Positions 46,588-58,340 are shown, counted from the first letter of the stretch. The stretch: DNA of 64,000 nucleotides from Gigaspora rosea (GCA_003550325.1 QKWP01000521.1:62001-126000); one strand, 5' to 3'. The notes: generated by a model from the sequence alone, not told the origin. Program-made: numbers and translations.

Positions 46588-46948
46588 ATTATTTTAACAA
46601 CTAAAATAGTAAGATAACAAGTACTTACAAAAGAGTTTAAATAATATAAGGTTAAGAACTGTAAGTAAAAAAAAGTGATTGAATTATATTGAAAGTATTA
46701 AGTACTTCAACTTTAATATAATTTTTTAAATTTATGCATAGTAGTTACAAGAGAGTTCCAAATAAGTAAAAAAAAAGTGATTAAAAGTTTTTAAGAGTTA
46801 GTTTTTGTTTTATTTATTTATTACTTTTGGTGTTACTTAAATATCTAATATAATTTTTTAAAGTTATATATAGTAGTTATAAGAGATTGAATATATTTAA
46901 GTAAAAGATAATTTCAATGGAAAGATAGCTTGGTATGAGTATAGTATA

Positions 46949-48041
46949 ACGTATGTTGTCAAAAATAAGCTACTTTTTTTTGCTAATTTTTAACAAAAAA
47001 ACCATGAATAGCTTATTTTTGGGTTATTTACTATTTTAAGTAATTTAAAGCACAACAAAGAGGTAGCTTATTTTTGATACAAAACTTTAACAAATAAAAT
47101 AAATAAATAAATATGCTGCAGACAATAAATAAATATGCTGTAAACAATAAATAAATATATTATAAACAATAAATAAATATGCAGAAAAATTGAGAGCAAC
47201 TTATAAAGTGATTTTTAGTCAATTAATTATAATCACTACATAGTAAAGTCTAAATTTTACTAAGCAAATCAATTAAAGTCACTTAAGTAAACTTTTTATT
47301 ATTTGACTTTTAAGGGTAGAGTACAAAGATCTACATTTTAATAGTAATTATGTTACTAATTTTTTTTACAATAACATTCAATTGAAATCAGGGGATGATC
47401 ATATGTTACTGTATATTATTTATATTGTACTACCACTGTACTACCTAAGAAAATTTCAATCATCCTAAGAAAATTGACGATATATACAAGTAGATTTTTT
47501 TAATATAATTTGTAGCTTTAAAGTTTTACTAGCATAAATAGAAGGTTTGACCTATATGCTACAAAATTTTGGCCAAAATTGGTTGCATTCTCAAAAATTC
47601 TTATCAATGGCATATTTTTGACCCTATATAAAAATTTTTTTGTATGATGATCATATATAAAAATAATCGATGTTGCACTCTACTCTTAATTTTTACATTC
47701 AATAGCTTTTTTTTAAAAAAAAACTGTTGAATATAAAAATTAAAAGTTAAATAATAAAAAGTTCCCCAACTTATATGAAATTTTTAGGGTATGCATATTT
47801 TGATCTCTGAACAAGTAGACTTAAGTGACTTTAATCGATTTGCTTAGTAAAATTTAGCTTTACTATATAGCAACATTCATTGATTGTATAGTAGCTTATT
47901 TTCAGAACTAAAAATTTTGTTAATTATCTTTTGGTGTAACAAAGATGTAGCTTATTTTTGGGTCAAAGCCATTTTTACGTTTTGGATCAAAACTTGGGAG
48001 TAGCTTATTTTACGAGGTAGCTTATTTTTAGCAATATATGG
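46949..48041. mobile_element. TA-flanked TIR element (GTAGCTTATTTT family), copy 1
   Basis: The ends ACGTATGTTGTCAAAAATAAG and, on the other strand, CCATATATTGCTAAAAATAA face each other with TA on each side (46947-46948, 48042-48043). The empty site GTATAGTATAAGTATTG in the opposite arm of the host repeat (around 48945) confirms TA as the target duplication. It is homologous to 51470-52236 throughout but carries the TTAA-flanked insertion 47314-47685. Confidence 0.9.
47314..47685. mobile_element. TTAA-flanked MITE nested in copy 1
   Basis: The sister element at 51470-52236 reads GACTTTTAATTTTTACG. Here TTAA is present on both sides of a 372-bp insert (47310-47313, 47686-47689) whose ends are GGGTAGAGTACAA and, on the other strand, GAGTAGAGTGCAAC. 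This empty-site comparison proves a 4-bp TTAA duplication, the signature of piggyBac-type transposition. Related to 29104-29618. Confidence 0.9.
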
Positions 48042-48429
48042 TAAGCATTGCAATTATAAAAAAAAGCAATTGAATAGTAATTAAAATTTGCTAGATTGAG
48101 AGGATTTTTAAGTAAATAAATAAAGAGTATAATTAAAGTTAAATGGATTTCATTAAAAATAACCATCAAGGTATATTTAGCTAGTATATACTTTGCTTAA
48201 ATTTGTTATCACATAATTTGGAAATTTAATTTTTAACTATATGCACTTAAATTTGCAAAACAATATTAAAGAACAATAAAAATAACTATGTCAATATCGT
48301 AATACTCAGGATCTATATCCTGAACCTGATCATAAAAATATAGTATCTATAGAGAGATTCAAATAATACTTAACCTGTGATAGACAATAATTTTAATAAA
48401 AAATTTAATATTTATATAGAACTGGACTA

Positions 48430-48630
48430 GACGGTGCCCCATGCACATTGTGCCTCTATTTTGATATCTCAAAATTTTACTAGGGTAACCCTTGCACTTC
48501 TAACAAAAAATGATCCTCTCGCAATTCTGTACTAATTTTGATTCTAACCCTAATCCTAACTCTAATTCCAGGTGAAATTAATTATTAGTACATTAGGGGC
48601 ACAAAATGCTTAGGGCACTATTTAGATTTT
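48430..48630. mobile_element. GTGCCCC-ended MITE with telomere-like core
   Basis: The left GGTGCCCCATGCACATTGTG and, on the other strand, the right GTGCCCTAAGCATTTTGTG are inverted repeats. The core contains CTAACCCTAATCCTAACTC. It sits in the middle of the long-TIR element. The TSD is not certain. Confidence 0.65.
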
Positions 48631-49206
48631 TTCTTTATATATTATATAATATTGTTATTTAATGTTTAATTATCATTATTTAATATTTATTCAAAAATAT
48701 TGTAATTTAATATTTAATAATTTCATTATTCAATATTTATTTATTTAATTAATATATAGTTACTATATACAAAGTAGTGAACAAATAATTATTTAATAAA
48801 AAAATAAATTATTAAAAAAATTACAAACAAAAATCTTATCTATTATACCTCAACTACAATTTCAAAATTATATTGCCCAAACACTTTAAAAGTAAATTTT
48901 AATTACCATTCAATGTCTTTTTTTACAATTAACAATACTTATACTATACTTATCCTATTTGAAATTATCTTTTACTTAAGTATATTTGGATCTCTAGTAA
49001 CTACTATGTTATCTTAATTATAAATTTAAAATATTATATTAGATGTTAAAGTAGTTCTAAAAGTAACAAAAAAAATACAAAAACTAACTCTTAACAACTT
49101 TCAATCACTTTTTTTTACTTATAGTTTTTATAATTTATATTATTCAGAGCTCTTTTGTAAATACTTGTTATCTCTATTACAAGACTATTTTGGCTATTAA
49201 AATAAT

Positions 49207-49725
49207 ACCAAAAGTCAATTTATAAGCCTACTTAGTATGCTAGTAACAAACATCTAGCATTAGTAAAAATTTCCTGGGAATAGGGATTATATAGGATTAA
49301 ATCCACTAACTACTAATAAAACAAAAAACCAAAGTATTCTAAAAAAATTTTCATAAAGGGAGTGCTTTAAAACTAGGGCGAATCTATTTGTAACCATGGT
49401 TACAGTTCCGAGCCAATTAAATTGCTAGATTAGGTATGACAAAAAAATTCAAAAAATTACAAATCGCAATAACTTCATATTGTGCCTATGAAACCAATAT
49501 TTTTTTCTAGCTAAAAATGCTTCTTAAGGTGTTTTATTATATATTAAACCTTCTTCTAATTCTAAATCTAACCCTAACCCTAATCTTGTTACTGTCATCG
49601 CTAGTGATAAGCACATTTTTTCTTAAAACTAATATAAATAATTTGTGTAATAATCAACATTAAATTGTATCACAATAGCCAATCAAAGGATTTTCTATCA
49701 TGCTTGTAAAATATTTTTATACATA
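49207..49725. other. Gene-free stretch with CTAACCCTAACCC core
   Basis: No gene. ATCTAACCCTAACCCTAATC lies near 49565, flanked by AT-rich sequence whose repeat boundaries are not visible. Confidence 0.45.
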
Positions 49726-50150
49726 TGGTACTGGAAGCCTATACTCAACAGTTATACAAAGCTTTTTTGAAATTGTTTCAATTTTTAAATAGCTATAATT
49801 TTTTATCTAAGAGTTTTTAAAAAAATCTGACTAGTAACTTTGTAAAGCTATATTAGCTCTACATGTATATCAAATATCTTTTCAAAATCTTATTACTATA
49901 AAGAGTTGATGCATTTTGAAATTGAAATTTATATGTTTTACATATAAAATTTTAATTCTCAAAATGCATTTACTTTTATAGTGATAAAATTTTGAAAAGA
50001 TATTTGGTATATATATAAAGCTGATATAGCTTTACAAAGTTACTAGTTAGATTTTTTAAAAACTCTTAGATAAAAAGTTATAGCTATTTAAAAATTGAAA
50101 TAGCCTCAAAAAAGCTTTGTATAAATGTTGAGTATAGGCTTCTAGCACTA
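49726..50150. mobile_element. 425-bp palindromic MITE, TA target
   Basis: Nearly the whole element is one inverted repeat with arms of about 200 bases and centre near 49938. The ends are TGGTACTGGAAGCCTATAC and, on the other strand, TAGTGCTAGAAGCCTATAC, with TA outside (49724-49725, 50151-50152). Noncoding. Confidence 0.85.
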
Positions 50151-50533
50151 TATATATAACAAACAACAGGTGATATAAAAGTAGTAAGACAAATCGGCCC
50201 ATATGATCCACTTATATAATAATCAAAACAAAATGATTAGTCAATTAGGGGTGCAATGTACTGCTATATATATGAGAGTGCTTTAGTAGAAATGCACTAT
50301 ATTGTTTTTAATAAAATTTTTTTAAATCATCAAACAAAAATAATTTAGCAAAATTTTAATCAAATTTTATAGAAATTTTTTTAAATAAAATTCTAGAATT
50401 GATTTAAAAAAATTTTTATTATATTTGATTAAGTTGTTGTTAGTTATTCTTGTTAAAAGTTTTAAAAAATTTACTTAGAAAAAATATGGTATGTTTCTAT
50501 TGGCTCACCCCCATATATATATCATATATGCAT
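50151..50533. other. Gene-free AT-rich stretch
   Basis: A-rich and T-rich sequence with AAATTTTTTTAAATCA-like inverted motifs. No gene recognised. Confidence 0.45.
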
Positions 50534-50603
50534 GAAATAACATGCAGGGTATAATTTCAAATTTTGGCCTAAATTAAGCATAATTTAGGCCATAATTCAA
50601 AAC
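50534..50603. mobile_element. Relative of the 116-bp MITE
   Basis: It shares TTTTGGCCTAAATTAAGC and the following palindromic part with the MITE at 43746-43861. Its ends are degraded and it abuts the TTTACTGACA-type element. Confidence 0.6.
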
Positions 50604-52270
50604 GGGTAGTAATCAAATTGTCAACAATCACTTTACAGACATCAACCTATACCAACAATCTTTTTACCAACAAGATTTTTTTACCAACACAAAATTCACC
50701 AGTACACAATTTACTGACAAGTTCCTTTTCACTGACAAGTCGATTTTACTGACATACACTTCATCAACATTTATATTTACTAACAAAATCAACTTACCGA
50801 CAAGCTCATTTTACTAAAAATAGAATTTAGCAACAAGCTTATTCTACTGACAATACAATTCGCTAACAATACAATTTGCTGACAATACAATTGCTGACAA
50901 TACAACTTGTTGACATATGAGACCACAGCAATATAATAAACTACTAATAATAATTACGTATTATGCAATTTATTAATAATAACAATAAAAATTGCACATT
51001 TTATTAATGACGATAATAATAATTATTGTCATGACTGATGCTAAAAGTTATGACCTATTTTTGATATAAAATTTTAAAATTTTCTTCAGATGTTTTTTTT
51101 CATTTTTGTTATAGAGTTAGAGTAGAGTTTGGGTGTAGATTTCATATTTATAAATATATATGAATTTTAGTAGGGCTTATAGTTTCAAATTGAGGCCCTA
51201 TAACTTCAGCATCAACTGTGATACTTAAGGCATCTGACGAATTGTTTGTCAGTAAATTGTATTGTCAGTAGAAATCTTGTTGGTATATTCTATTTTCGGT
51301 AAATGAGCTTGTCAGTAAGTTGATTTTGTCAGTAAAATTAACTGTTAATAAAGCGTGTATCAGTAAAATCAATGTGTCGATGAAAACATGCTTGTCAGTA
51401 AATTGAGTGCCAGCAAATTATTTGTTGGTAAAAAAGCTTGTCAGTAAAATGGTTGTCAGTGTAGTATTACTGTATGTTTCCGAAAATAAGCTACCTTTTT
51501 TGACGATTTTTAACAAAAAAAACCGTGTGTAGCTTATTTTCGGGTTATTTACTATTTTAAGTAATTTAAAGCACAACAAAGGGGTAGCTTATTTTCGAAT
51601 ACAAAACTCTAACAAGTAAAATAAATAAATAAATATGCTGTAGACAATAAACAAATATGCTGTAGACAATAAATAAATATGTTATAAACAATAAATAAAT
51701 ATGCAGAAAAAATCGGGGGTAACTTATAAAACGATCAATTATAATCGCTACATAGTAAAGTCTAAATTTTACCAAGCAAATTGATCAAAGTCGCATAAGT
51801 AACCTTGATCAGCAGATCAAAATACGCGTACTCTAAAAATTTCATAAAAATCAGAGAACTTTTTATTATTTGACTTTTAATTTTTACGTTCAACGGTTTT
51901 TTTTTACAAAAAAAAAACTGTTGAACGTAAAAATTAAAAGTCAAATAAAAACAGTTCTCCGATTTTTATGAAATTTTTAGGATGCGCGTATTTTGATCTG
52001 CTGAACAAGGTTACTTATGCGACTTTGATCGATTTGTTTAGTAAAATTTAGACGTTACTATGTAGCAACGTTTATCGATCGTGGGGATAGCTTATTTTCG
52101 GAACTAAAAATTTTGTTAAATATCTTTTGGTGCAACAAAGGGTAGCTTATTTTCGGGTCAAATGCGTTTTGACGTTTTTGGATCAAAACTAGGGGTAGCT
52201 TATTTTAGGATGTAGTTTATTTTCGGAAACATACGGTATGTCAGTGAGGTGATTGTTGGCGAAATAATAT
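50604..52270. mobile_element. TIR element with iterated TTTACTGACA arms, large copy
   Basis: The left arm (50604-50920) contains more than fifteen TTTACTGACAAG-like motifs. The right arm (51240-51468 plus 52239-52270) contains the complementary CTTGTCAGTAAA series, and the extreme ends carry GCCAACAATCAC. The centre near 51115 holds TAGAGTTAGAGTAGAGTTTGGG. It was interrupted near its right end by the MITE at 51470-52236. Noncoding. Confidence 0.8.
51470..52236. mobile_element. TA-flanked TIR element (GTAGCTTATTTT family), copy 2
   Basis: The ends CTGTATGTTTCCGAAAATAAG and, on the other strand, CCGTATGTTTCCGAAAATAA have TA on both sides (51468-51469, 52237-52238). The middle is a near-perfect palindrome around ACAGTTGAACG. 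The motif GTAGCTTATTTTCGG occurs several times. It is less diverged at its ends than copy 1 and therefore probably younger. The two minus-strand frames over it are shadows. Confidence 0.9.
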
Positions 52271-52296
52271 GAATTCATTCAAAACAACCCCTGCAC

Positions 52297-52569
52297 CAGG
52301 GTTGTTAATTTACCATAATTTTAGATTTTTTTGGTAAATTAACCAGGCTGTTTGGTAAATAATGGGTAAATTTACCCTTAGTTAATCTTAAGAAGGTTTG
52401 TATAATATAAAATCACGTGATTTAGTGGCTAAAACAATTTTTTTAGCCAATCAAATTATATAGACAGAATCAGCTTTAAGCATATAAAGGTAAATTTACC
52501 ACAACTTTGGTAAATTACCTAGTAAATTACTGTAATTTACCAATGGTAATTTACCACCTAACAACTCTG
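52297..52569. mobile_element. hAT MITE with 8-bp TSD
   Basis: The ends CAGGGTTGTTAATTTACC and, on the other strand, CAGAGTTGTTAGGTGG are flanked by CCCTGCAC (52289-52296) and TCCTGCAC (52570-52577), a 7-of-8 match. GGTAAATTTACC palindromes fill the subterminal parts. The CAGGGTTG-type end and 8-bp TSD are classic hAT features. 273 bp, noncoding. Confidence 0.9.
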
Positions 52570-52721
52570 TCCTGCACATTATTTCATGCCTATACAGTAT
52601 GTAATATTTATATATGCACATACCTTTAACCATAAATACTCCTAAGTTGTACTGTACTTGGGTATTCTGTGAATAAAAATTCTATTTTGCATTTTGAAAA
52701 TATCTAGCTGATGTAAATGTT

Positions 52722-53905
52722 GTGATTGATAATATATTGCCCACTACTGCATGTATACCTTTTTATTACAGCATAAATTCAAAAAATTTTTATTGTTACA
52801 CTCAAACCACATCTAAATCATTCGAGTTGACAAGCAGTCAAGCCAATCTGTTAGACAGTAGGAATTGCAGCAATCAAACCAATAACAATGAACCATCAAC
52901 AAAACAACAACCCAATATTAGCAGAACGCACATAATGCAGACCACAAGCACAGAAGATAACATGAAACCACAAGAAGGTAATTTTCCTTCAACCCCAATA
53001 ATTAATAGTCTAATTACAAGGATCAACTCAGAAGATTTCCAGACAGGAGAGGCAGAGTTAGATGATATCAAATCTGTGAGATACAAATTTACAAGTAGAA
53101 GATTTCCTGCACTAAGCTATTTGTCATTAAAACCATTATCAGATGTACAAGGTATAACTAATAAAGAAGCTATAATAACTAAACAAATTCGCAGATGGTG
53201 GGTCCTGAACTGGAATGAAGGTCGGAAAATTATTAAGTTATTACCACTTAAACCAAGATTATCAACTAAAACATGGAAATCAATTGCATTTAGCTCATTT
53301 ATAAATCTTCAAGATTTTGTGTATAAGAATATTGTTGACAATGTAAAATATGAAAGTGAAGATACAATATGGCAGACATCTGAGAGTGGATAAAGAAACG
53401 TACACGCAATACTATATTCAAAGATATATCTGAATGGTTAATGGCCTTTAAAGCATATATGGAGACAGTACTAATATTATATGAAAATCGTGAAAAAGAA
53501 CTAAATGCATATAGAGATCACATTAATGAATTATGTTTGAAATATGAATTTGCAGCTATAATAAAGTATGATGAAGATAGAAGAATCATACTGGCAATGA
53601 ATCGCAATACAACATTATTATATCGGGATATTGAAACTGAAGGAAAAAACTTAAACATTACTGCAACAAAAAGAATCAGAATTGAAGGACACCGCTCTAG
53701 TTGGCTGGATGTGACATGGCAAGTTTGGCCGTGAAATCTGCATTAATTGGAACAAAAGAACCTGTGCATGAGAAAAAGAATGTGGCAGAGTTCATGCTTG
53801 TATTATATGCAAAAGAATAGGCCACAGTGAAAAAACATGCTTTAATAAAAATAACAAGTTTAAACAAACTGATACTTCAAAAAATGAACTACAAAATAAT
53901 AGATA
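52722..53905 (+). pseudogene. DIRS Gag-like protein with zinc fingers
   Basis: The open part at 52722-53393 is Ser/Thr/Gln-rich, then helical (RRWWVLNWNEGRKIIKLL). A further part lies at 53441-53734. Near 53740-53850 a Cys/His array is visible (ECGRVHACIICKRIGHSEKTC), the zinc-finger pattern typical at the Gag C-terminus of DIRS-like elements. The region is broken. The family role is packaging of element RNA. Confidence 0.65.
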
Positions 53906-54090
53906 GTCAAAAAAAAAATAAAATAAAATAAAATAAATATAAAATAAAAAATTAAATTATTATTATTAAATATATTTGTTACAGCCAATAAATACATACA
54001 ATAAACAAGATAAAGAAGAGTACTTACTATATATACATAAAAATAAAATAAAATAATAAAAGAAAAATAAAAAAAGACTACATACTAATA

Positions 54091-55870
54091 ATGTCTATAT
54101 ATTTGAAAACAAACATAATAGAAAGACGAAAACTACGTATAAAGTATTCAGCCCAATTTAAAGCATCCCAGGTATTTACAACTATACCTCAAACCAAACC
54201 TTCACTACAATCTGTAAACTCAACTATTAAAGCATCTCCACCAAAATGGAACCAATTTACAAAAGAAGAAATAGAAATTGCAGCACAACTAGATCCATTA
54301 ATATTTAATGTAACAATACCTATCAACAAGTTAGCATTCGAATATCTTACACAAAAGCATCCAAATCGCCTATTCATTCAATACCTAATAAAAGACTTAG
54401 AACAAGGTTTTCATTTTAATTTTACAGGCAAACGTACAACAATGGTTCAAGCAAATTTAAAGTCAATTAATATAGAACCAACAGCCTTTAAAAACTATAT
54501 TAACAAAGAATTGGCAGTTGGTCGTATGTGTGGTCACTTTTTATTAGAAAGCCCACTATATAAAATGTTCCAAATTAACCCATGTGGTATAGTTGAAAAA
54601 AAAATACTAAATCCCAAGCATACCGAGTAATTTCACACTTATCAGCTCTATTTGGAGCTAGTGTAAATAATGGAATAGATAGAATTGAATTCACAACAAA
54701 ATATGCGAATATAACCATGCAGTAGAGTGGATAATGTATTATGGAAAAGGTTGCATGCTAAGTAATATCGCATACTACCATTTCATCCAATAGATCAAGT
54801 TCTTCAGGGATTACAATATGATGGAAATATATATTTTGACAAAGCATTATCATTTGGAAACAGAGCATCAGGTGGTATATTTTGCTGATTTGCAAATGCT
54901 ATTGCATGGATTGCAGTTCAACATGGAATTAGATCAATTATTCACTATATAGATGATTTTTTGATTATATTGCAAGGTCAGGCAGAGCAAGAATTGCACC
55001 AATTTCTCCGAATATTAGAAATAATGAACATTCCATATAAACAATCAAAGTTAGAAGGATCAAATACAGCACTTACATTTCTAGGAATTTATATTGATAC
55101 AATAGCTTTATCAGCAACAATACCTGAGTTAAAAAAAATAAAGATACTACAAATGTTATCTGAATGGAACAAGAGAAAGTGGTGTTATAAAAAGAAGTTG
55201 CAGTCACTAGTTGGATCACTTATATGGCTGTGTCACACTATACCCCAAGGTAGACCTTTTGTTCAGTGTTTTATCAAGGCATTAAAAGGATCCAAGAATC
55301 CAAAAAACCATATTAAAATCACTGGACAAATGAAAGCAAATATAATATGGTGGTTAAAAATATTGCCACAATGGTCTGGTGCATATTTATTAGAGGATAG
55401 AACATGGCTGCAGCCTGAAGTGCATAATTTATTTACTGATGCACCTAATCTAGGTGGCGGAGCAACTTATATGTACTTTACCATCTTTAACTGGTCCAAA
55501 GCAATAGATATAATTAAGTAAAATATTCAAACTCGTGAGCTCCTAACAAGTCTTATTGCAATACTTACTTTTTCACCTCTGTGGACACAAAAGCGCTTAA
55601 TAACCTGGACAAGATAACTTGGCTAATGCAGAAGCATACTATTCAGGATATTGTAAGAACCCTATAATAAATGAAATAATTGCTGATATGTATATAGTTC
55701 AAATTCAGAGAAACTTTTCAATCAAACTTGAATATATAAGTGGGAAAAATAATGTAGAAGCTGATCTATTGTCACGCAATGGCCATAAAGAGTTTATAGC
55801 ACAGAACCCACATGCATGCTACTTGCAACCAGTAATTCCTAGCAATTATACTAATCTAATATTTACTTTT
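54091..55870 (+). pseudogene. DIRS reverse transcriptase and RNase H region
   Basis: The open part at 54091-54630 covers the N-terminal flank and the early RT fingers. The palm block with SIIHYIDDFLIIL occurs near 54935-54975. LTFLGIYIDTIALSATIP (55075-55130) and the KKLQSLVGSLIWLCHTIPQG block (55190-55255) are typical of DIRS RTs. An RNase H-like LFTDAPNLGGGATY block lies near 55432, and a YISGKNNVEADLLSR block near 55735-55775. The region is broken. Wording of the blocks separates it from gypsy and LINE RTs. Confidence 0.85.
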
Positions 55871-55938
55871 TCATCACTCTTATAATAGGGCTGCCAGATA
55901 AATCAAATCAAAGAAGAACAAATAGGTTACAACAATCA

Positions 55939-56911
55939 TTGAAACAAATAAATAAATTTTCAACAATTACAACAGCATTAAATAAACAGGCAGAAAGCAT
56001 TTTAGGTATACAACCTCCAATATATAGGACATATAATACAATAATAAAAAAGTACCAAAAATTGGCAACTGAGCAAGCTTGGAGGAATAGCAATGAAACA
56101 ATTTGGCCTATATTTAAGGAAAGCTTAATAAAATTTATTACTTATTTACACAAAAAAGTTTCTCCACAAACTATTACATCTTATTTGTCTGCTCTTAAGT
56201 ATCATCACTTAATGAATCAAATTGAATGGAATGATGTTCAGTATGACCCTTTAGTAAAACAATTATTAAAAACAATAGAAGGCAATCATATATTTCACAC
56301 AGTGCACCAAAAAGAGCATATTACAAGAACACAGTTACAAAGAATCCATAATAGTTTAAATTTTCACAACACTGATAGTATTTTGTTTTGGTCAATAGCA
56401 CTAGTAGCATTTTATGGCTTGGCCAGGTTAGGTGAACTACTGCCACAATGTCAGCAAGGCATAAATAAAGTACCAAAGATACAAGGTCTAAGATTCGACA
56501 AGGCTGGTAGTAAAACTTTTGCAACAATACAGTTACCCAGAACTAAAATCCATAAAACAACTGAACGTCCGGTCTTAATTATCAACTCAACCAATTCGTG
56601 CATTAAAAGCCTATATAATTCACAGAACAAAGTCAACTTACGCAAAAGGGAATGATACTCTATTTGTTAAGTCTAATGGTGACCCAGCTATGAAGCACTG
56701 GTTCATAAACAATCTTAAACTACTTTTACCAGGAATGAATATAGCAGGTCACAGTTTTAGGGCAGGAGGAACAACAGAGTTGGTTTTGCGCAGAGTACAA
56801 CTAGCACTTATTCAAAAGATTGGTAGATGGTCATCTGATGCATTTTGCAGATACATCCGAGCCCACCCAGTGACAATAGCTACTATTTTATCTAAAGCAT
56901 ATTCTAATTGA
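55939..56911 (+). pseudogene. DIRS tyrosine recombinase
   Basis: The first open part (55939-56655) has the SAM-like N-terminal domain (FKESLIKFITYLHKK...TSYLSALKYHH) and the first catalytic Arg neighbourhood (FYGLARLGELL). The second (56690-56911) contains GHSFRAGGTTEL, the H-x-x-R box, and IQKIGRWSSDAFCRYIR with the Tyr nucleophile. These enzymes integrate circular element DNA without target duplication. The gene is broken. Confidence 0.88.
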
Positions 56912-57179
56912 CTGATCATTTACATCTTTGGAATAGATCACTCATCAGAATATTATTATTACTAAGGCAGCTCATTTTCCAAAATATATACGTATATATA
57001 TTAGGGACACAATATGTAAAAAAAAAGGGGAAATGCGAATCTAAGATGTGGAAATGTATTGTAATACATGGCCAAACTCAATATACGCATTAAAGTCAAT
57101 AAAGGCTGACATCAATCATATAAACCAATTGCAAGTCTAATATCAAACAAAAATGACAGAATTCGTGCATATATTTAGA

Positions 57180-57540
57180 ATAGTCGAATCCTGCCATTTT
57201 CGTTACAACTGCTTATTTTCATTCGCTGGCCGGCCTGTGTTACACAGGCGGGAAACCACCGGCCATTACTGCGCTGTGCCGCTTCTGCTGCTTATGGGAT
57301 GCCCGGCGCAATCTCGATTGCTATTTTCCGGGTGCATATCCCGTGTCAGTTCATTTGCACATCAATCGCAACTGATGTGTGCATTCTTTAAGCAATTAAC
57401 ACCCAACTCCAAAAAGAGAAAACAGTCCTAGAAAGCAGCGAACAAGTAGCCGTTCGCAACTTTAAATAAAGAAAATTCATTTCCGGTATATTAGACCGGA
57501 TTCTTCCAATTGTGTCACATGCGTGCAATGCTTTTCGTTC
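57180..57540 (+). repeat. GC-rich terminal repeat of the DIRS element, copy 1
   Basis: The sequence from TACAACTGCTTATTTTCATT (57204) to about 57391, and from about 57461 to 57539, recurs at 58075-58334 almost without change. It contains GGCCGGCCTGTG and GGGAAACCACCGGCC, striking against the AT-rich surroundings. A motif TTCGAGTTGACAAGCAGTCAA follows at 57537 and also occurs at 52819. Confidence 0.85.
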
Positions 57541-58071
57541 GAGTTGACAAGCAGTCAACAGATCGAAAAGATGGCTAAGCAGTGATGCCAAGCCAAACTC
57601 GTGGCCCAGGGCTGAGCCACTTCGCTCAACAAAAACAAACATCACAAAGAGACTAAACAATAAGGCTCTCCGGGCTTGGTACCATAGGTAACCAACAACG
57701 CCAAGTCAAATACAGATAAGTATCAATATAAATAGAAATAATCCGACGAATATGTTTTATGCCTGACTAAATTGCTAATACATTTAATTCTCGAGATGAG
57801 TAAACGGAAAGCAAAAAGTAAAGACGACTGCCAAGATGGAAGTACACCATCAGAAGATACAATTGAAGCAAGTACGTCACAAGAAATTCAAGAGCATAAA
57901 ACAAACGCAAGAAATATAACAATAGACACACAAACCAAAGCATATGTAGACGCAATAATTCGTTCAACAGCAGCAGCAATAATGGAAAACACAGGACAGC
58001 AAAAAATAGTAATAATAATAATACAAATAAAAGCAAAGCAGAACAAAACACCGTCATGAGGCAGGAATAGT
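57541..58071 (+). other. Interval between the DIRS terminal repeats, with a short frame
   Basis: A Lys/Ser/Glu-rich frame starting MSKRKAKSKDDCQDG at 57796 runs to 58059. A TATAAAT-like sequence lies near 57728. The layout (repeat, promoter-like sequence, start of a polar protein) resembles the beginning of another DIRS copy. The complementary minus-strand frames are shadows. Confidence 0.4.
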
Positions 58072-58335
58072 CGATACAACTGCTTATTTTCATTCGCTGG
58101 CCGGCCTGTGTTACACAGGCGGGAAACCACCGGCCATTACTGCGCTGTGCCGCTTCTGCTGCTTATGGGCTGCCCGGCGCAATCTCGATTGCTATTTTCC
58201 GGGTGCATATCCCGTGTCAGTTCATTTGCACATCAATCGCAACTGATGTGTGCATTCTTTAAATAAAGAAAATTCATTTCCGGTATATTAGACCGGATTC
58301 TTCCAATTGTGTCACATGCGTGCAATGCTTTTCGA
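58072..58335 (+). repeat. GC-rich terminal repeat of the DIRS element, copy 2
   Basis: A direct repeat of the 57204-57539 sequence with very few substitutions, which implies either a recent insertion or sequence homogenisation. It marks the approximate right limit of the DIRS region. Confidence 0.85.
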
Positions 58336-58340
58336 TTTAA

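Larger units (their letters stand above)
46588..49206. mobile_element. Long-TIR element hosting three nested MITEs
   Basis: The left arm (from ATTATTTTAACAACTAAAAT) and the inverted right arm (ending at 49206) align over more than 400 bases when the MITE at 46949-48041 is left out. Shared blocks include AAGATAACAAGTACTTACAA and AAGTAAAAGATAATTTCAA. No coding frame. Long AT-rich TIRs would fit a foldback or Mutator-like nonautonomous element; no TSD is clear. Confidence 0.8.
52640..58340 (+). mobile_element. DIRS-type tyrosine-recombinase retroelement (fossil)
   Basis: Gag-like, RT/RNase H and tyrosine recombinase segments follow in order on the plus strand, then GC-rich repeats at 57180-57540 and 58072-58335. 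Absence of a DDE integrase and presence of a tyrosine recombinase define the DIRS order of retroelements. The element has several breaks (on the order of five to eight), but long open stretches remain, so it is probably younger than the element at 1-16 kb. Exact ends are uncertain. The last kilobase looks like termini of two related copies side by side. Confidence 0.85.

Noticed and set aside
49555-49590. Interstitial telomere marking a chromosome fusion
   Set aside because: The CCCTAA-like tract is only two to three degenerate units and similar tracts sit inside several MITEs, so fusion is not the simplest explanation.
57772-58130. Minus-strand frames of 80-108 residues with long hydrophobic stretches
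   Set aside because: They oppose a plus-strand polar frame between DIRS terminal repeats and read through poly-ATT and GC-rich repeat sequence.
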